This document shows, piece by piece, positions 23,446-32,663 of a DNA stretch of 64,000 nucleotides (the first letter of the stretch is position 1; every line of letters starts with the position of its first letter). Location: contig NZ_WKKE01000002.1 in the NCBI RefSeq assembly GCF_009674775.1, positions 1-64,000 on the forward strand. The letters run 5' to 3'. The translations under genes were made by a program, and so were the position numbers. Under the pieces are notes generated by a model, which did no database searches, was not told the origin of the DNA, and saw nothing but the letters and a program-made list of their open reading frames with translations. This stretch comes from Flavobacterium sp. LC2016-23. GTDB taxonomy: Bacteria; Bacteroidota; Bacteroidia; Flavobacteriales; Flavobacteriaceae.

Positions 23446-24726
23446 TTATTTTATTAAACTTGGAGAATACGTATAAACAGTATATGGATAAATCATTTTC
23501 GCTGTGTATTTCGAAATCAGGCAAACACCTAAGATGGGAAGGAATAAGGTATAATCGTTTGTTAATCCGCACACTAAAAATATAGCAGTAAAAGGCGCAT
23601 GAATGCTGGCACTTAAAACAGCTGCCATTCCGATGATCATAAAATTAACCGGGATTACCTGCGTGTTAAAAAACGTATTTAAAACTGAAGCTACCAATAA
23701 ACCCAGAAAAGCACCGATAAAAAGGCTCGGGGCAAAAACACCTCCATCGCCGCCGGAAGCCAGTGTTACAGAAGTTACAATTGGTTTCAGGATTAAAATT
23801 CCAATGAAAGTCAATGCTAAAGTTATGGTTAACGGAAGCTCGCTTGAATTTCCAAAAATCATTTTAATAGCATGATAGCCTTCCCCGTACAATTGCGGAA
23901 ATACAAATAGAGAAACACTCAGCACAGTTGAACCTAAAAGAATTTTGTAATAATGCGTTTGAATTTTACCAAATTGAGATTTAAAAAACAAGACGCAACG
24001 GGTTAGGTAAACTGAATTTATTCCGGCCAGAATGCCTAAAAGAATAAAATACGGAATCGCTTTCAGATGCCAGGTTGTAATCGACACGCTAAATAAAGGT
24101 TCTTCTTTTAGAATGGACAGTAAACCAAACGCTATCGAAACAGCAATTACATTGGTAAGGATAAAAGCACGCGTTATTTTTCGGGAAATGACTTCAACAG
24201 CAAATAAAATTCCCGCAATCGGACTGCTGAATAAGGCGGTGATCCCCGCGGCAACGCCCGCACAAATCAATTCTGTTTTGTATTTACGAAAGACATTTTC
24301 TTTTTGCTGTGCAACGGAACCAATTGTCGCAGTAGCCACAACAGTGGAGACTTCGATTCCGGTTGAGCCTCCAAAAATTACGGTTAATAATCCGTTTATA
24401 AAATGGGATGGAATTTTGTAGGAAGGAAGATTTTTTGAACCTGAGTTAGTGCTTTCAAAAACTTCTTTAATGCCTTTGTTTTCTTTTTTCTTAAAAAGGT
24501 ACTGTCTCAAAAAATAGATTACAGACAATCCGAAAACGGGAAAAATAAGGCAGAATACAGGGTTTACGGTCACTTCGTGAAAGAAGATTTCTTCGTAGTA
24601 TTCGGTTATTTTTTTTAATGAAATTCCTAAGAATGCGGAAAGAAAACCAATTAAAACAGAAACTATAACTAATTTTCGGAAAACAATGAATTGATGATTT
24701 TTTTTGATTTGTGCCGTTTTGTTCAT
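23446..24726 (-). CDS. ClC family chloride channel/transporter
   Basis: The 426-residue membrane protein has about ten helices. The gating-glutamate motif reads GGSTGIEVS, where many ClC proteins have GREGP: the Glu is kept and the following Gly-Pro is replaced. The third anion-site motif is GGDGGVFAPSL. There is no C-terminal CBS pair. It heads an operon with the HPP protein. A reverse-strand -7 box TAATTTTG lies at 24770-24777. Confidence 0.93.
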   Translation of the reverse strand: MNKTAQIKKNHQFIVFRKLVIVSVLIGFLSAFLGISLKKITEYYEEIFFHEVTVNPVFCLIFPVFGLSVIYFLRQYLFKKKENKGIKEVFESTNSGSKNLPSYKIPSHFINGLLTVIFGGSTGIEVSTVVATATIGSVAQQKENVFRKYKTELICAGVAAGITALFSSPIAGILFAVEVISRKITRAFILTNVIAVSIAFGLLSILKEEPLFSVSITTWHLKAIPYFILLGILAGINSVYLTRCVLFFKSQFGKIQTHYYKILLGSTVLSVSLFVFPQLYGEGYHAIKMIFGNSSELPLTITLALTFIGILILKPIVTSVTLASGGDGGVFAPSLFIGAFLGLLVASVLNTFFNTQVIPVNFMIIGMAAVLSASIHAPFTAIFLVCGLTNDYTLFLPILGVCLISKYTAKMIYPYTVYTYSPSLIK

Positions 24727-24769
24727 CAGAGTTAAATTTGAGAATCGCAGCGTTTTATTTGCGATTTCA

Positions 24770-24777
24770 CAAAATTA
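24770..24777 (-). promoter_or_regulatory. -7 promoter element of the ClC-HPP operon
   Basis: On the reverse strand this is TAATTTTG, 43 bases before the ClC start codon. Confidence 0.5.
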
Positions 24778-24917
24778 GAGATTCATATTCGTTTTTTAAT
24801 AGATTTGGCTCTTTATAAAATGTTAAATTTATTTATTCTGGAAAAATCCTGCAAAGCCACAAATTAGCAAAGTCTAATTTAATACCAGTAATAAAATGCC
24901 ACCCTTACGTAATTATT

Positions 24918-25307
24918 CTATCGCTCGTAAAACTCAATGGGCAATAAATCCGGATCAGCGATAAAAGTAAATCGCTTATCAGTCGTTTCATCAATTCTGA
25001 TAGGTTCTGAATCAATATTTTTCGAATTTAAAAAAGCAACGGTTTCCTCCAGATTAATGACTTCAAAAGCCAAATGACGCAAACCCACTGCTTCTGGTCT
25101 TGAAGGCCGTTGCGGTGGATTCGGAAACGAAAATAATTCTACGATATAACTTCCGTTTAATGCCAGGTCAAGCTTGTACGACTGCCTTTCTTCACGGTAG
25201 ATTTCGCGAATAATAGTTAAGCCTAAAACTTCGGTATAAAAAGTTTTGGATTTTTGATAATGAGAACATAAAATGGCAATATGGTGGACTTTGTTTAAGG
25301 TAAGCAT
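24918..25307 (-). CDS. VOC family protein, YaeR/GloA2-like
   Basis: The 129-residue glyoxalase-fold protein has paired beta-alpha-beta modules: KVHHIAILC at the start, GLRHLAFEV in the middle and PIEFYER at the end supply the usual His/Glu metal ligands. It is close in pattern to the E. coli YaeR/GloA2 group, whose physiological substrate is not firmly known. Its ATG overlaps the stop of the acetyltransferase gene by one base (TAATG), so the two are translationally coupled. Confidence 0.88.
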   Translation of the reverse strand: MLTLNKVHHIAILCSHYQKSKTFYTEVLGLTIIREIYREERQSYKLDLALNGSYIVELFSFPNPPQRPSRPEAVGLRHLAFEVINLEETVAFLNSKNIDSEPIRIDETTDKRFTFIADPDLLPIEFYER

Positions 25308-25882
25308 TATGATTTTGATTCAGGTTCCTGATTTAATTTTCGAATGATTTTTGCGGGATTTCCAACAGCCAGTGAGTTGTCCGGAATGTCTTTCGTAACA
25401 ACCGATCCGGCGCCGATAACGCATCCTTTCCCGATCGTTACGCCCGGACATATAACAGAATTTCCGCCAATCCAGCAATCGTCTCCAATAGAAACTGGCC
25501 GTGCATTTTCTAATGTTTTGCGTAATTCGGCGTCAAGCGGATGAGTCGCCGTATAAATTTGAACGTTTGGAGCAAAAAACACATTCGATCCGATATGTAC
25601 CGGCGCGCAGTCTAAAACCACACAATTGACATTGAAATAAACGTTGTCTCCACAGAAAATATTGTATCCGTAATCACAATGAAAGGGAGGTTCGATATAA
25701 AAACTTTTACCCGTATTCGGAATTAATTCGGCTAAAATCTCCTTTGCTTTTTTGGTCAGGCGGTATTCTATTACGTTGAGCCGGTGCAATAAGTTTTTGG
25801 CTTTTCGTCGTTCTTTTACTAAAACAGAATCTCCTGCAAGGTAATATTCGCCCGAAATCATTTTTTCTTTTTCAGTCTTCAT
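25307..25882 (-). CDS. maa: Maltose/galactoside O-acetyltransferase-type enzyme
   Basis: The 191-residue protein combines the N-terminal Mac domain (EKMISGEYYLAGDSVLVKER) with a left-handed beta-helix of hexapeptide repeats (IGDDCWIGGNSVICPGVTIG). The catalytic His is in TATHPLD. It transfers acetyl from acetyl-CoA to sugars, probably in detoxification; the true sugar is uncertain. It is coupled to the VOC gene downstream and follows the YciI gene by 9 bases. Confidence 0.9.
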   Translation of the reverse strand: MKTEKEKMISGEYYLAGDSVLVKERRKAKNLLHRLNVIEYRLTKKAKEILAELIPNTGKSFYIEPPFHCDYGYNIFCGDNVYFNVNCVVLDCAPVHIGSNVFFAPNVQIYTATHPLDAELRKTLENARPVSIGDDCWIGGNSVICPGVTIGKGCVIGAGSVVTKDIPDNSLAVGNPAKIIRKLNQEPESKS

Positions 25883-25891
25883 ACACTAGGG

Positions 25892-26350
25892 TTATATTTT
25901 TGTCTTCGCGATTTTTTCATGAATTTTTAAGGTTTCCTGCAAGGCTGCGGTGGCGTACCAGGGTGTTAATTCAGCTTCAAGTAAATTTGCTTTTATTGTG
26001 GGATCCGTGACAACAAGTGCTTTTGCCTCTTCAACAGTTTCTACATTAAAAATATAAATGCCCCTGTAGTTTCTATCGTTTTTCATGAAGGGGCCTGCGA
26101 CAATCAGTTTGCCTTCCTGAGCTAATTTGTTGATATTGGCCATGTGTCCTTCAAATAATTTTTTGGTCTCTTCTTTGGAGGCACTGGTGTTCGTTCCTGA
26201 TTTTAGAAGGCAAAAAACGTATTTTTTCATTCCGTAATCATCGGCATGCAAGGATTTTGCCAGATTTTCATCGAATTTTACTTCTTTTTGCTGCGAAAAA
26301 CCAATTGCAGTTAAAAGTAAAAAGACGGGCAATAGTATTGATTTTTTCAT
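25892..26350 (-). CDS. Secreted YciI-like (YCII-related) protein
   Basis: The 152-residue protein has a signal peptide (MKKSILLPVFLLLTAIGFSQ). The mature part has the YCII fold (YVFCLLKSG, HMANINKLAQEGKLIVAGPF, RGIYIFNVETVEEAKALV). YciI proteins are usually cytosolic and small, so an exported version is somewhat unusual but is seen in Bacteroidota. Function is unknown. It is transcribed with the genes on both sides (gaps of 9 and 11 bases). Confidence 0.85.
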   Translation of the reverse strand: MKKSILLPVFLLLTAIGFSQQKEVKFDENLAKSLHADDYGMKKYVFCLLKSGTNTSASKEETKKLFEGHMANINKLAQEGKLIVAGPFMKNDRNYRGIYIFNVETVEEAKALVVTDPTIKANLLEAELTPWYATAALQETLKIHEKIAKTKI

Positions 26351-26361
26351 AGGCTTGATTG

Positions 26362-26820
26362 TTACAGTAATTTTTTCAAAATCACAATCTGACCCAAATG
26401 ATAAACATCATGCTGAATGATTCCATGAATGTGTTCGTAATAGGTGTGGTTGTTATTAATGTATATTTTTTCTAAATCGGAATCATTAAAATCTTCAAAA
26501 AAGGCATTCCACAATTCCTGCGATTTCGCCAGACTTTGAAGCGATTGTTCCCAGGCTGCTTCGGAAGAATCTAAAACCGGAACAAAATAATTATGGTCAG
26601 GAGTCAACACGGTTTCTCCCTGAACGCGTCTTAGAATGTTTCTTCTCCATTGGATAAGATGGTTGACAATTTCCCAAATGGTATTTAAATTCGGATTTAC
26701 TTTCCGGTAAGCCTGCTCTGCCGTTATATTTTCTAAAGTATGTGCCAGAGTTACTTCCAGCCACGGATTTCCATTATAAATGGATTGATATAAATTCGAG
26801 ATTCTTTTGTTTTCTGACAT
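26362..26820 (-). CDS. DinB family protein
   Basis: The 152-residue four-helix-bundle protein has three conserved His ligands, one in IVNHLIQW and two in QHDVYHLGQI. DinB/YfiT-type proteins bind a metal and may act as thiol-dependent transferases; the partner thiol in Bacteroidota is unknown. It sits 11 bases upstream of the YciI gene in a leftward run. Confidence 0.88.
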   Translation of the reverse strand: MSENKRISNLYQSIYNGNPWLEVTLAHTLENITAEQAYRKVNPNLNTIWEIVNHLIQWRRNILRRVQGETVLTPDHNYFVPVLDSSEAAWEQSLQSLAKSQELWNAFFEDFNDSDLEKIYINNNHTYYEHIHGIIQHDVYHLGQIVILKKLL

Positions 26821-26867
26821 AACTACTATGGTTTTTGGTTTTTTCTTAAAATGTAATTTTAGTTTTT

Positions 26868-27629
26868 TTAGTGATTATCAAAGGTGTAAAGTGAATTCTC
26901 TTCAATAATACGTGTTGTAATTTCTTCTGTTTGGGTATTGAAAACAATAATGCCTTGATTTTTATGATTAAGTTGTCCTGCTAATTTTCCTTCTTTTGTC
27001 CAGACAGCACTATAACCAGCACTTATAAAATTATCACATTGGCCAATACAATTTGACATTAAAACGGGCATAGCATATTTTTGAGCAACTTCGGGATAAT
27101 GTACAACAGCTTTTTCTATTCCGTTTTGTGATTTGGCTACGCTGGCGACATAAATTTCTCCGCCCATGTTGCTTGCTTTTTCAGCATGTGCTATTTGCAG
27201 GCTTTCATAGCAAATAGCGGGAATAATTTTTTGGTCTTCAATTTCAATTAGTATTTGTTCATGACCTTTTTCAAAATAAGGAAATTCATCCTCATGAAGC
27301 TGTTGCTTGGAGTAGGTAAGTCTTTCCTGATTGGGTCGAAATACAATCATACTGATTCGGATCCTGTTTTCAGCCTTTGTTGGAATTCCGACTCCAATCG
27401 TAATCTCTTTACGATTCGAAATTTGCTGAAAAGTATTCAGTCGATCATCTTCCGGATCAGTTGCAAGGGCTTTGGAAAGTTCCGGTTCATAACCTGTTAA
27501 AGAAAGCTCCGGGAAAAATATGGAAGTTGCTTTGAGGGAAGAAGCAATTTCGATAAATTGAATGTGCTTTTCTATATTGGCCGGGATGTCTCCCTTTACA
27601 GGTTTTATCTGTGCGACTGCTATGTTCAT
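26868..27629 (-). CDS. Carbon-nitrogen hydrolase (nitrilase superfamily)
   Basis: The protein has 253 residues with the catalytic triad E41 (FPELSLTGYE), K108 (YSKQQLHE) and C140 (PAICYES). It hydrolyses a C-N bond in an amide or nitrile. The substrate is unknown, with omega-amidase-type substrates possible. A paralogue with the same catalytic positions lies at 44747-45484 inside the trp operon. Confidence 0.9.
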   Translation of the reverse strand: MNIAVAQIKPVKGDIPANIEKHIQFIEIASSLKATSIFFPELSLTGYEPELSKALATDPEDDRLNTFQQISNRKEITIGVGIPTKAENRIRISMIVFRPNQERLTYSKQQLHEDEFPYFEKGHEQILIEIEDQKIIPAICYESLQIAHAEKASNMGGEIYVASVAKSQNGIEKAVVHYPEVAQKYAMPVLMSNCIGQCDNFISAGYSAVWTKEGKLAGQLNHKNQGIIVFNTQTEEITTRIIEENSLYTFDNH

Positions 27630-27748
27630 TTATTCTTTATTTTAAAATGCGACGAACTAAAAGCTAAGATACAAATAAGTAATTTACAACTCATCCCCGA
27701 ATTTCTACAATTGGGTTATTTAATATTTTTTAACTAAAACTGTTAAAA

Positions 27749-27756
27749 TACATTTG
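27749..27756 (+). promoter_or_regulatory. -7 promoter element of the TonB-dependent receptor gene
   Basis: TACATTTG lies 36 bases before the ATG at 27793. It shows that a longer reading starting with a TTG at 27754 is within the promoter and is not the true start. Confidence 0.75.
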
Positions 27757-27792
27757 CATCATCAAAAACCAATACTATATAAACCAACAGGT

Positions 27793-29958
27793 ATGAAAAC
27801 CAAATTACTTTTTACAATTATCGTTTTATTTTTTGGAGCTATTGTTTCTGCTCAAAACACCATTTCGGGGAAAGTGGTTGACCAGAAAGGAAAACCAGTT
27901 CCCGGAGCTAACATTTACATTGACGGAACGTACGATGGGGCTACAAGTTCTGAAACGGGTGAGTTTTCTTTTGAAACGACAACAACGGGAAATCAGTTTT
28001 TAATTGTGAGCTTCCTGCTGTATGACACCTTCAGACAAGAAATTGATGTTGCCAATTATAAAAACCAGACGGTTAAATTAAGAGAAAATGTAAATGCTCT
28101 TGACGCGGTTGTAATCACAGCCGGAACCCTGGAATCTGGAGATAAGGCGAGGGTTTCAGTACTAAAACCCTTAGACATTGTGACTACTGCGGGTTCTGCC
28201 GGAAATATTATAGCCGCTTTGCAGACTTTACCGGGAACACAGACGGTGGGGGAAGATGGACGATTGTTTGTTCGTGGAGGAGAAGCCAGCGAAACACAGA
28301 CTTTCGTTGACGGACTTCGTGTCGCGCAGCCTTACGGAGCAAGTACGAATAATTTGCCAACCAGAAGCCGTTTTTCTCCTTTTTTGTTTAGCGGAATCGC
28401 GTTTTCTACCGGTGGTTATTCTGCAGAATACGGGGAAGCTTTATCGAGTGTTTTGCTTTTGAATACACAGGACGAACCGGATCAGAATAAGACAGATATC
28501 GCTTTAATGACCGTTGGTCTGGGAGTAGGAAATACGCAAAAATGGAAAAAAAGCTCGTTCAGTATCAATACCAATTACATCAATCTGGCACCTTACCAGG
28601 CCGTTATTCCACAAAATGTAGACTGGAATAGTCCCTACCAGTCTTTGGGTGGAGAAGCCGTTTATCGTTATCATTTTACGAATGGAACCTTTAAATTATA
28701 TGCTGCTTTTGATTCTGAAAAATTCGATCTGAATCAGAAAAACATAAATTTTGCTGACCCTGTCCGAACGGATTTAAACAATAATAATTTTTACTTTAAT
28801 GCTTCTTACAAAGGGAATTTTGGAACCGGCTGGCAACTGACTTCAGGAATCAGTTACGGGTACAGCAAAAACAAAGTTAAATTTAATATCAACGATGTGG
28901 ACAGTGATGAAAATGCGGCACAACTGAAATTGAAATTGAAAAAGAATGTTTCCAATTACTTTAAATTATCTTTTGGAGCTGATTATTTCATCACAAAATT
29001 TAATGAGAACTTCAATGACAATATTTCGACAAAAGTGACAAACGGTTACGACTCCAATATTGCGGCTTTTTACACAGAGGGTGATATTTTATTTTCAAAG
29101 AACCTTGCCCTGAAAGTAGGTTTGAGACTTTCGAATAATAGCTTACTGGATGAAACTAATCTGGCACCAAGGGCTTCCGTAGCTTACAAGGTTTCTAAAA
29201 ACAGCCAGTTCTCTTTTGCTTATGGGGATTTCTCCCAGACACCTGTGGTGGATTATATCAAGTATTCAAAATACCATCAGTTTGAAAGCGAAAAAGCACA
29301 GCATTATATTCTGAATTATCAATTTACCAAACCGGGGCAAACTTTCAGAGCCGAGGCTTATTATAAAGATTACAGCAATTTGGTTCAGTATAATACTAGA
29401 GATATTCAATACAATTCGGTTTTCAATAATAATGGTTCGGGTTATGCCAAAGGACTGGATTTATTCTGGAGAGACAGTAATCTGCATAAAAACCTGGAAT
29501 ATTGGATTTCTTATTCGTACATCGATTCAGAAAGACAGTATAAAAACTTTCCGAATATGGCGACACCAAATTTCGTTGCGAATCATAGTTTATCCATCGT
29601 AACCAAATATTTTATTACCGACTGGAAATCACAAATTGGTTTCACGAACAGTTACAGTTCCGGAAGACCTTATAACGATCCGAACCAGACCCAATTCATG
29701 AACGGGAAAACGAAATCCTACAATAGTTTAAGCTTTAACTGGGCGTACTTATTAACCACACAAAAAATATTGTATTTCTCTGTTTCAAATGTGTTAGGAA
29801 GCCAAAACGTTTTCGGATACGATTACGCTAAATTGCCGGATGCAAACGGAGTTTACAACAGACAGGCGGTTACCCCAACAGCAGACAGATTCTTCTTTGT
29901 TGGTTTCTTCTGGACGATTAGTCAGAATAAAAATGAGAATCAGTTGAAGAATTTATAG
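27793..29958 (+). CDS. TonB-dependent receptor with carboxypeptidase-like domain
   Basis: The outer-membrane protein has 721 residues from the ATG at 27793 (MKTKLLFTIIVLFFGAIVSAQ, signal peptide). A carboxypeptidase-D-like regulatory domain follows (ISGKVVDQKGKPVPGANIYI). The plug domain comes next (RVSVLKPLDIVTTAGS, LPGTQTVGEDGRLFVRGGEA), then a 22-strand-type barrel. The substrate is unknown. Position ahead of the DUF2141/TPR/LytTR cluster suggests it belongs to a conserved envelope regulon. Confidence 0.93.
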   Translation: MKTKLLFTIIVLFFGAIVSAQNTISGKVVDQKGKPVPGANIYIDGTYDGATSSETGEFSFETTTTGNQFLIVSFLLYDTFRQEIDVANYKNQTVKLRENVNALDAVVITAGTLESGDKARVSVLKPLDIVTTAGSAGNIIAALQTLPGTQTVGEDGRLFVRGGEASETQTFVDGLRVAQPYGASTNNLPTRSRFSPFLFSGIAFSTGGYSAEYGEALSSVLLLNTQDEPDQNKTDIALMTVGLGVGNTQKWKKSSFSINTNYINLAPYQAVIPQNVDWNSPYQSLGGEAVYRYHFTNGTFKLYAAFDSEKFDLNQKNINFADPVRTDLNNNNFYFNASYKGNFGTGWQLTSGISYGYSKNKVKFNINDVDSDENAAQLKLKLKKNVSNYFKLSFGADYFITKFNENFNDNISTKVTNGYDSNIAAFYTEGDILFSKNLALKVGLRLSNNSLLDETNLAPRASVAYKVSKNSQFSFAYGDFSQTPVVDYIKYSKYHQFESEKAQHYILNYQFTKPGQTFRAEAYYKDYSNLVQYNTRDIQYNSVFNNNGSGYAKGLDLFWRDSNLHKNLEYWISYSYIDSERQYKNFPNMATPNFVANHSLSIVTKYFITDWKSQIGFTNSYSSGRPYNDPNQTQFMNGKTKSYNSLSFNWAYLLTTQKILYFSVSNVLGSQNVFGYDYAKLPDANGVYNRQAVTPTADRFFFVGFFWTISQNKNENQLKNL

Positions 29959-29959
29959 T

Positions 29960-30200
29960 TTCTAAGCGACTAAGTTGCTAAGGTTCTGAGGGAGTAAGAA
30001 AAAAAACTTAGAAACTAAGAACCTTAGCATCTTAGAACCTTCCAAAAAAACAATTCAGTCACCAAATTCAACAACTCGGTATCATTTAATTTTAAAACAA
30101 TAATATCCGGTATACTTTTGAAGTATAAATTAATAACAGAGTTTTAATCATCAATAAAAACGCAGTAACTCAGAACCTTAATTACTTAGAACCTTAAAAA
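29960..30200. repeat. Hairpin-forming word-like repeats downstream of the receptor gene
   Basis: TTTCTAAGCGACTAAGTTGC, then TAAGGTTCTGAG (29960-29991) faces CTTAGAAACTAAGAACCTTA, then GCATCTTAGAACCTT (30009-30043) as an inverted repeat. A third partial copy (ACTCAGAACCTTAATTACTT, then AGAACCTTAA) lies at 30169-30198, inside the untranslated leader of the next gene. Confidence 0.75.
30111..30127 (+). promoter_or_regulatory. Promoter overlapped by a palindrome
   Basis: TATACTT, TTG, AAGTATA is a perfect 7-bp inverted repeat that contains the -7 box TACTTTTG (30113-30120). It is a candidate operator for the DUF2141/LytTR cluster. Confidence 0.6.
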
Positions 30201-30209
30201 AAAGAAATC

Positions 30210-30620
30210 ATGACCAAAATTATTACACTAATCACCTTTTTTATCTGCAGTTTAATGTCTGCACAAAATGTAAATCTTACTGTTTCTGTTTCAGGTTTGA
30301 AAAACAATACAGGAGCTGTCAAAGTAGGTTTATACAACTCAGACGGCACATTCCTGAACACGACTTACAAAAGCATTGTTTCTGAAATTAAAAATAATGA
30401 GTTAACCGTTACCTTTAAAGGTATTCCAAAAGGAGAATACGGGATTTCAACGTATCATGATGAAAACAGTAATGGAAAGCTGGATAAAAATATGATGGGA
30501 ATTCCTTCTGAAGCCTATGCATGTTCGAATAATGCAAGAGGATTTATGGGGCCTCCTTCGTACAAAGATGCTAAATTTACGGTTAGCAAAGACTCGAAAA
30601 TAGCTATTGTATTCAACTAA
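30210..30620 (+). CDS. Exported DUF2141 protein
   Basis: The 136-residue protein has a signal peptide ending at FICSLMSAQ. The rest matches DUF2141 (GAVKVGLYNSDGTFL, PKGEYGISTYHDENSNGKLD, GIPSEAYACSNNARG). The fold is a small beta sandwich of unknown function, common in Bacteroidota and Proteobacteria. It opens a rightward run through the LytTR regulator. Confidence 0.9.
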   Translation: MTKIITLITFFICSLMSAQNVNLTVSVSGLKNNTGAVKVGLYNSDGTFLNTTYKSIVSEIKNNELTVTFKGIPKGEYGISTYHDENSNGKLDKNMMGIPSEAYACSNNARGFMGPPSYKDAKFTVSKDSKIAIVFN

Positions 30621-30660
30621 AAAATAAATAATTAATTAACAACCATTAAAATAAATCAAA

Positions 30661-31284
30661 ATGAAAAAAATAATTACCACCATCGCATTATTTGTAGCCG
30701 TAATAAGTTCAGCACAAACACAATTTGAACAGGGAATGGGAAAAGCATTCGGACTTTGGAAAGAAGGAAAAAATACAGAAGCTTCGGCAATGTTCGAAAG
30801 AATAGCGTCTGCAGAAAAAAACAGCTGGCTGCCTAACTATTACGTTGCCTTAGTGAACACAACAAGTGCTTTTGCAGAAAAAGATAAATCTAAAGTTGAT
30901 TTATTACTGACCAAAGCACAGGATGCCCTTGATGTTGAATTTATAAAAGACCAGAACAACGCAGAATTGTATGTTTTACAGGCTTTGCTTTACACGGCAT
31001 GGGTGGTACAGGATCCGATGACAAACGCTCAAAAATATTCCGGTAAAATAATGGAGAATTATGCTAAAGCTAAGGCCATAGATCCTAATAATCCGAGAGC
31101 TGTTTTTGGTGAAGCCGATTATCAGTTAGGCGGAGCAAAATGGACAGGTGTGGATACAAAACCATTGTGTGCTCAGGTTGATAAAGCTGTCGAACTTTTT
31201 GCTACATTTAAACCGGAAACTCCTTTTTCACCAAAATGGGGATTAGACAGAGCATTGGAAACGCAAAAAAGTTGTAAAAAATAA
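30661..31284 (+). CDS. Exported TPR-like protein
   Basis: The 207-residue protein has a signal peptide (MKKIITTIALFVAVISSAQ). The remainder is helical with TPR-like pairs (FGLWKEGKNTEASAMFERIA, YAKAKAIDPNNPRAVFGEAD). Probably periplasmic. It lies 40 bases after the DUF2141 gene and 18 bases before the histidine kinase, so it belongs to the same operon. Function unknown. Confidence 0.82.
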   Translation: MKKIITTIALFVAVISSAQTQFEQGMGKAFGLWKEGKNTEASAMFERIASAEKNSWLPNYYVALVNTTSAFAEKDKSKVDLLLTKAQDALDVEFIKDQNNAELYVLQALLYTAWVVQDPMTNAQKYSGKIMENYAKAKAIDPNNPRAVFGEADYQLGGAKWTGVDTKPLCAQVDKAVELFATFKPETPFSPKWGLDRALETQKSCKK

Positions 31285-31302
31285 TATCATATTAGTTCAA
31301 AA

Positions 31303-32661
31303 ATGAAAGACCATAGAAATACATTCGCAAATTTGAGAACCGGAACAATCATGTGTTTCAAAATCTCTATGGTCTTTACAGTCATCTTCTCCGCTTTTTT
31401 AGGAGCCGATTTAAATGTTCAGAATGTACTGCTTACGTTCTTTTTAAGTTGTCTTTATTCCTTTGGACTCGGTTTTGGAAATGGCTTTCTGAATGTTCTT
31501 TTAGATAAAAAATGGGATTGGCTGGAACAAACAAACCTCAGGGTGTATTACGGCATTCTCTGTACTGTTTTATATACGGTCCCGGCTGTTTTAGGAATCA
31601 ACTATATCATCTTTGTAGTGGTACAGCATCTTCCTTTAGAGAAGTTTTTTAGCGAAAGAATGATTTGGGTACACCTTTTTTATATCATTTTATCGTTGGG
31701 AGTTTCGACTTTCATGCAGGCCAGAAGCTTTATGGTAAAGTGGAAACAAGCCTCTAAATTTGAAATAACGCAACAAAAGATTATTGCGGGAACGGCAAAT
31801 GCTAAATTCGAAAGCTTAAAAAATCAGATAGACCCGCATTTTCTCTTTAACAGTTTAAATGTGCTAAGTTCCCTGATTGAAGAAAATCCGGATAATGCAC
31901 AGCGTTTTACCACTTCCTTGTCTAAAATCTACCGCTATGTTTTAGAGCAAAAAGATAAAGAACTGGTTTCTGTTGAAGAAGAATTATCGTTCGCCAAAAC
32001 CTATATGAATTTGCTGAAAATGCGTTTCGAAAACAGTTTGTTTTACGAGTTGCCGACAGAAGGTATAAATCCGGATGCTAAGGTCGTTCCGCTGTCTTTA
32101 CAGCTTTTGCTCGAAAATACAGTAAAACACAATGTGGTAAGCGAACAAAAACCATTGCATATCAAAATTTTTATTGACGGTGACTGTCTCGCGATCCAGA
32201 ATAATTTTCAGAAGAAAGAAGTACTGCAGGATCGTCAGGGGGTTGGTTTGCAAAATATCGTAAACCGATACGGAATTGTAACCGACAGAAAAGTTTTGAT
32301 CGAACAAAATGAAAAAAATTTTACCGTTAAAATTCCGATTTTAACCAAACAAATTTCAGTTATGGAAACAAGTGCAGAATATAGTGATGAAAATAAAGCC
32401 TATTTCAGGGCTAAAAAGAGAGTAGAAGAGTTAAAAGGATTTTATGCAAACGTAATTTCATATTGTTGTGTGATTCCGTGTTTAATTTTTGTAAATTTAA
32501 CCTACTCTCCTGGATTTCAATGGTTTTGGTTTTCGGCCTTAGGCTGGGGATTTGGACTTACCATGCACGCTTTCAAAGTGTTTGGGTACAGCTCTGATTG
32601 GGAAGAACGAAAAATCAGGGAAATTTTAGAAAAAGAAAACAACCAAAAAACCTGGAAATAA
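31303..32661 (+). CDS. LytS/YehU-type histidine kinase fused to a 2TM domain
   Basis: The protein has 452 residues. Four membrane helices lie in the first 140 residues. The His_kinase domain has the phosphorylated H179 (LKNQIDPHFLFNSL) followed by an ATPase part with N272 (LLLENTVKHN) and GVGLQNIV (313-320). Unusually, residues about 360-450 add a 2TM domain (AKKRVEELKGFY, HAFKVFG, WEERKI) that also occurs as three separate proteins encoded directly downstream. The cognate regulator is the LytTR protein that ends the cluster. Confidence 0.93.
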   Translation: MKDHRNTFANLRTGTIMCFKISMVFTVIFSAFLGADLNVQNVLLTFFLSCLYSFGLGFGNGFLNVLLDKKWDWLEQTNLRVYYGILCTVLYTVPAVLGINYIIFVVVQHLPLEKFFSERMIWVHLFYIILSLGVSTFMQARSFMVKWKQASKFEITQQKIIAGTANAKFESLKNQIDPHFLFNSLNVLSSLIEENPDNAQRFTTSLSKIYRYVLEQKDKELVSVEEELSFAKTYMNLLKMRFENSLFYELPTEGINPDAKVVPLSLQLLLENTVKHNVVSEQKPLHIKIFIDGDCLAIQNNFQKKEVLQDRQGVGLQNIVNRYGIVTDRKVLIEQNEKNFTVKIPILTKQISVMETSAEYSDENKAYFRAKKRVEELKGFYANVISYCCVIPCLIFVNLTYSPGFQWFWFSALGWGFGLTMHAFKVFGYSSDWEERKIREILEKENNQKTWK

Positions 32662-32663
32662 GT

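Noticed and set aside
22844-23572. Longer version of the HPP protein
   Set aside because: Its first 43 residues lie antisense-free but inside the ClC coding region in another frame, and a good ATG at 23443 lies 2 bases after the ClC stop.
27754-27792. Upstream TTG start for the TonB-dependent receptor
   Set aside because: The TTG is part of the -7 promoter box, and the signal peptide begins at the ATG at 27793.
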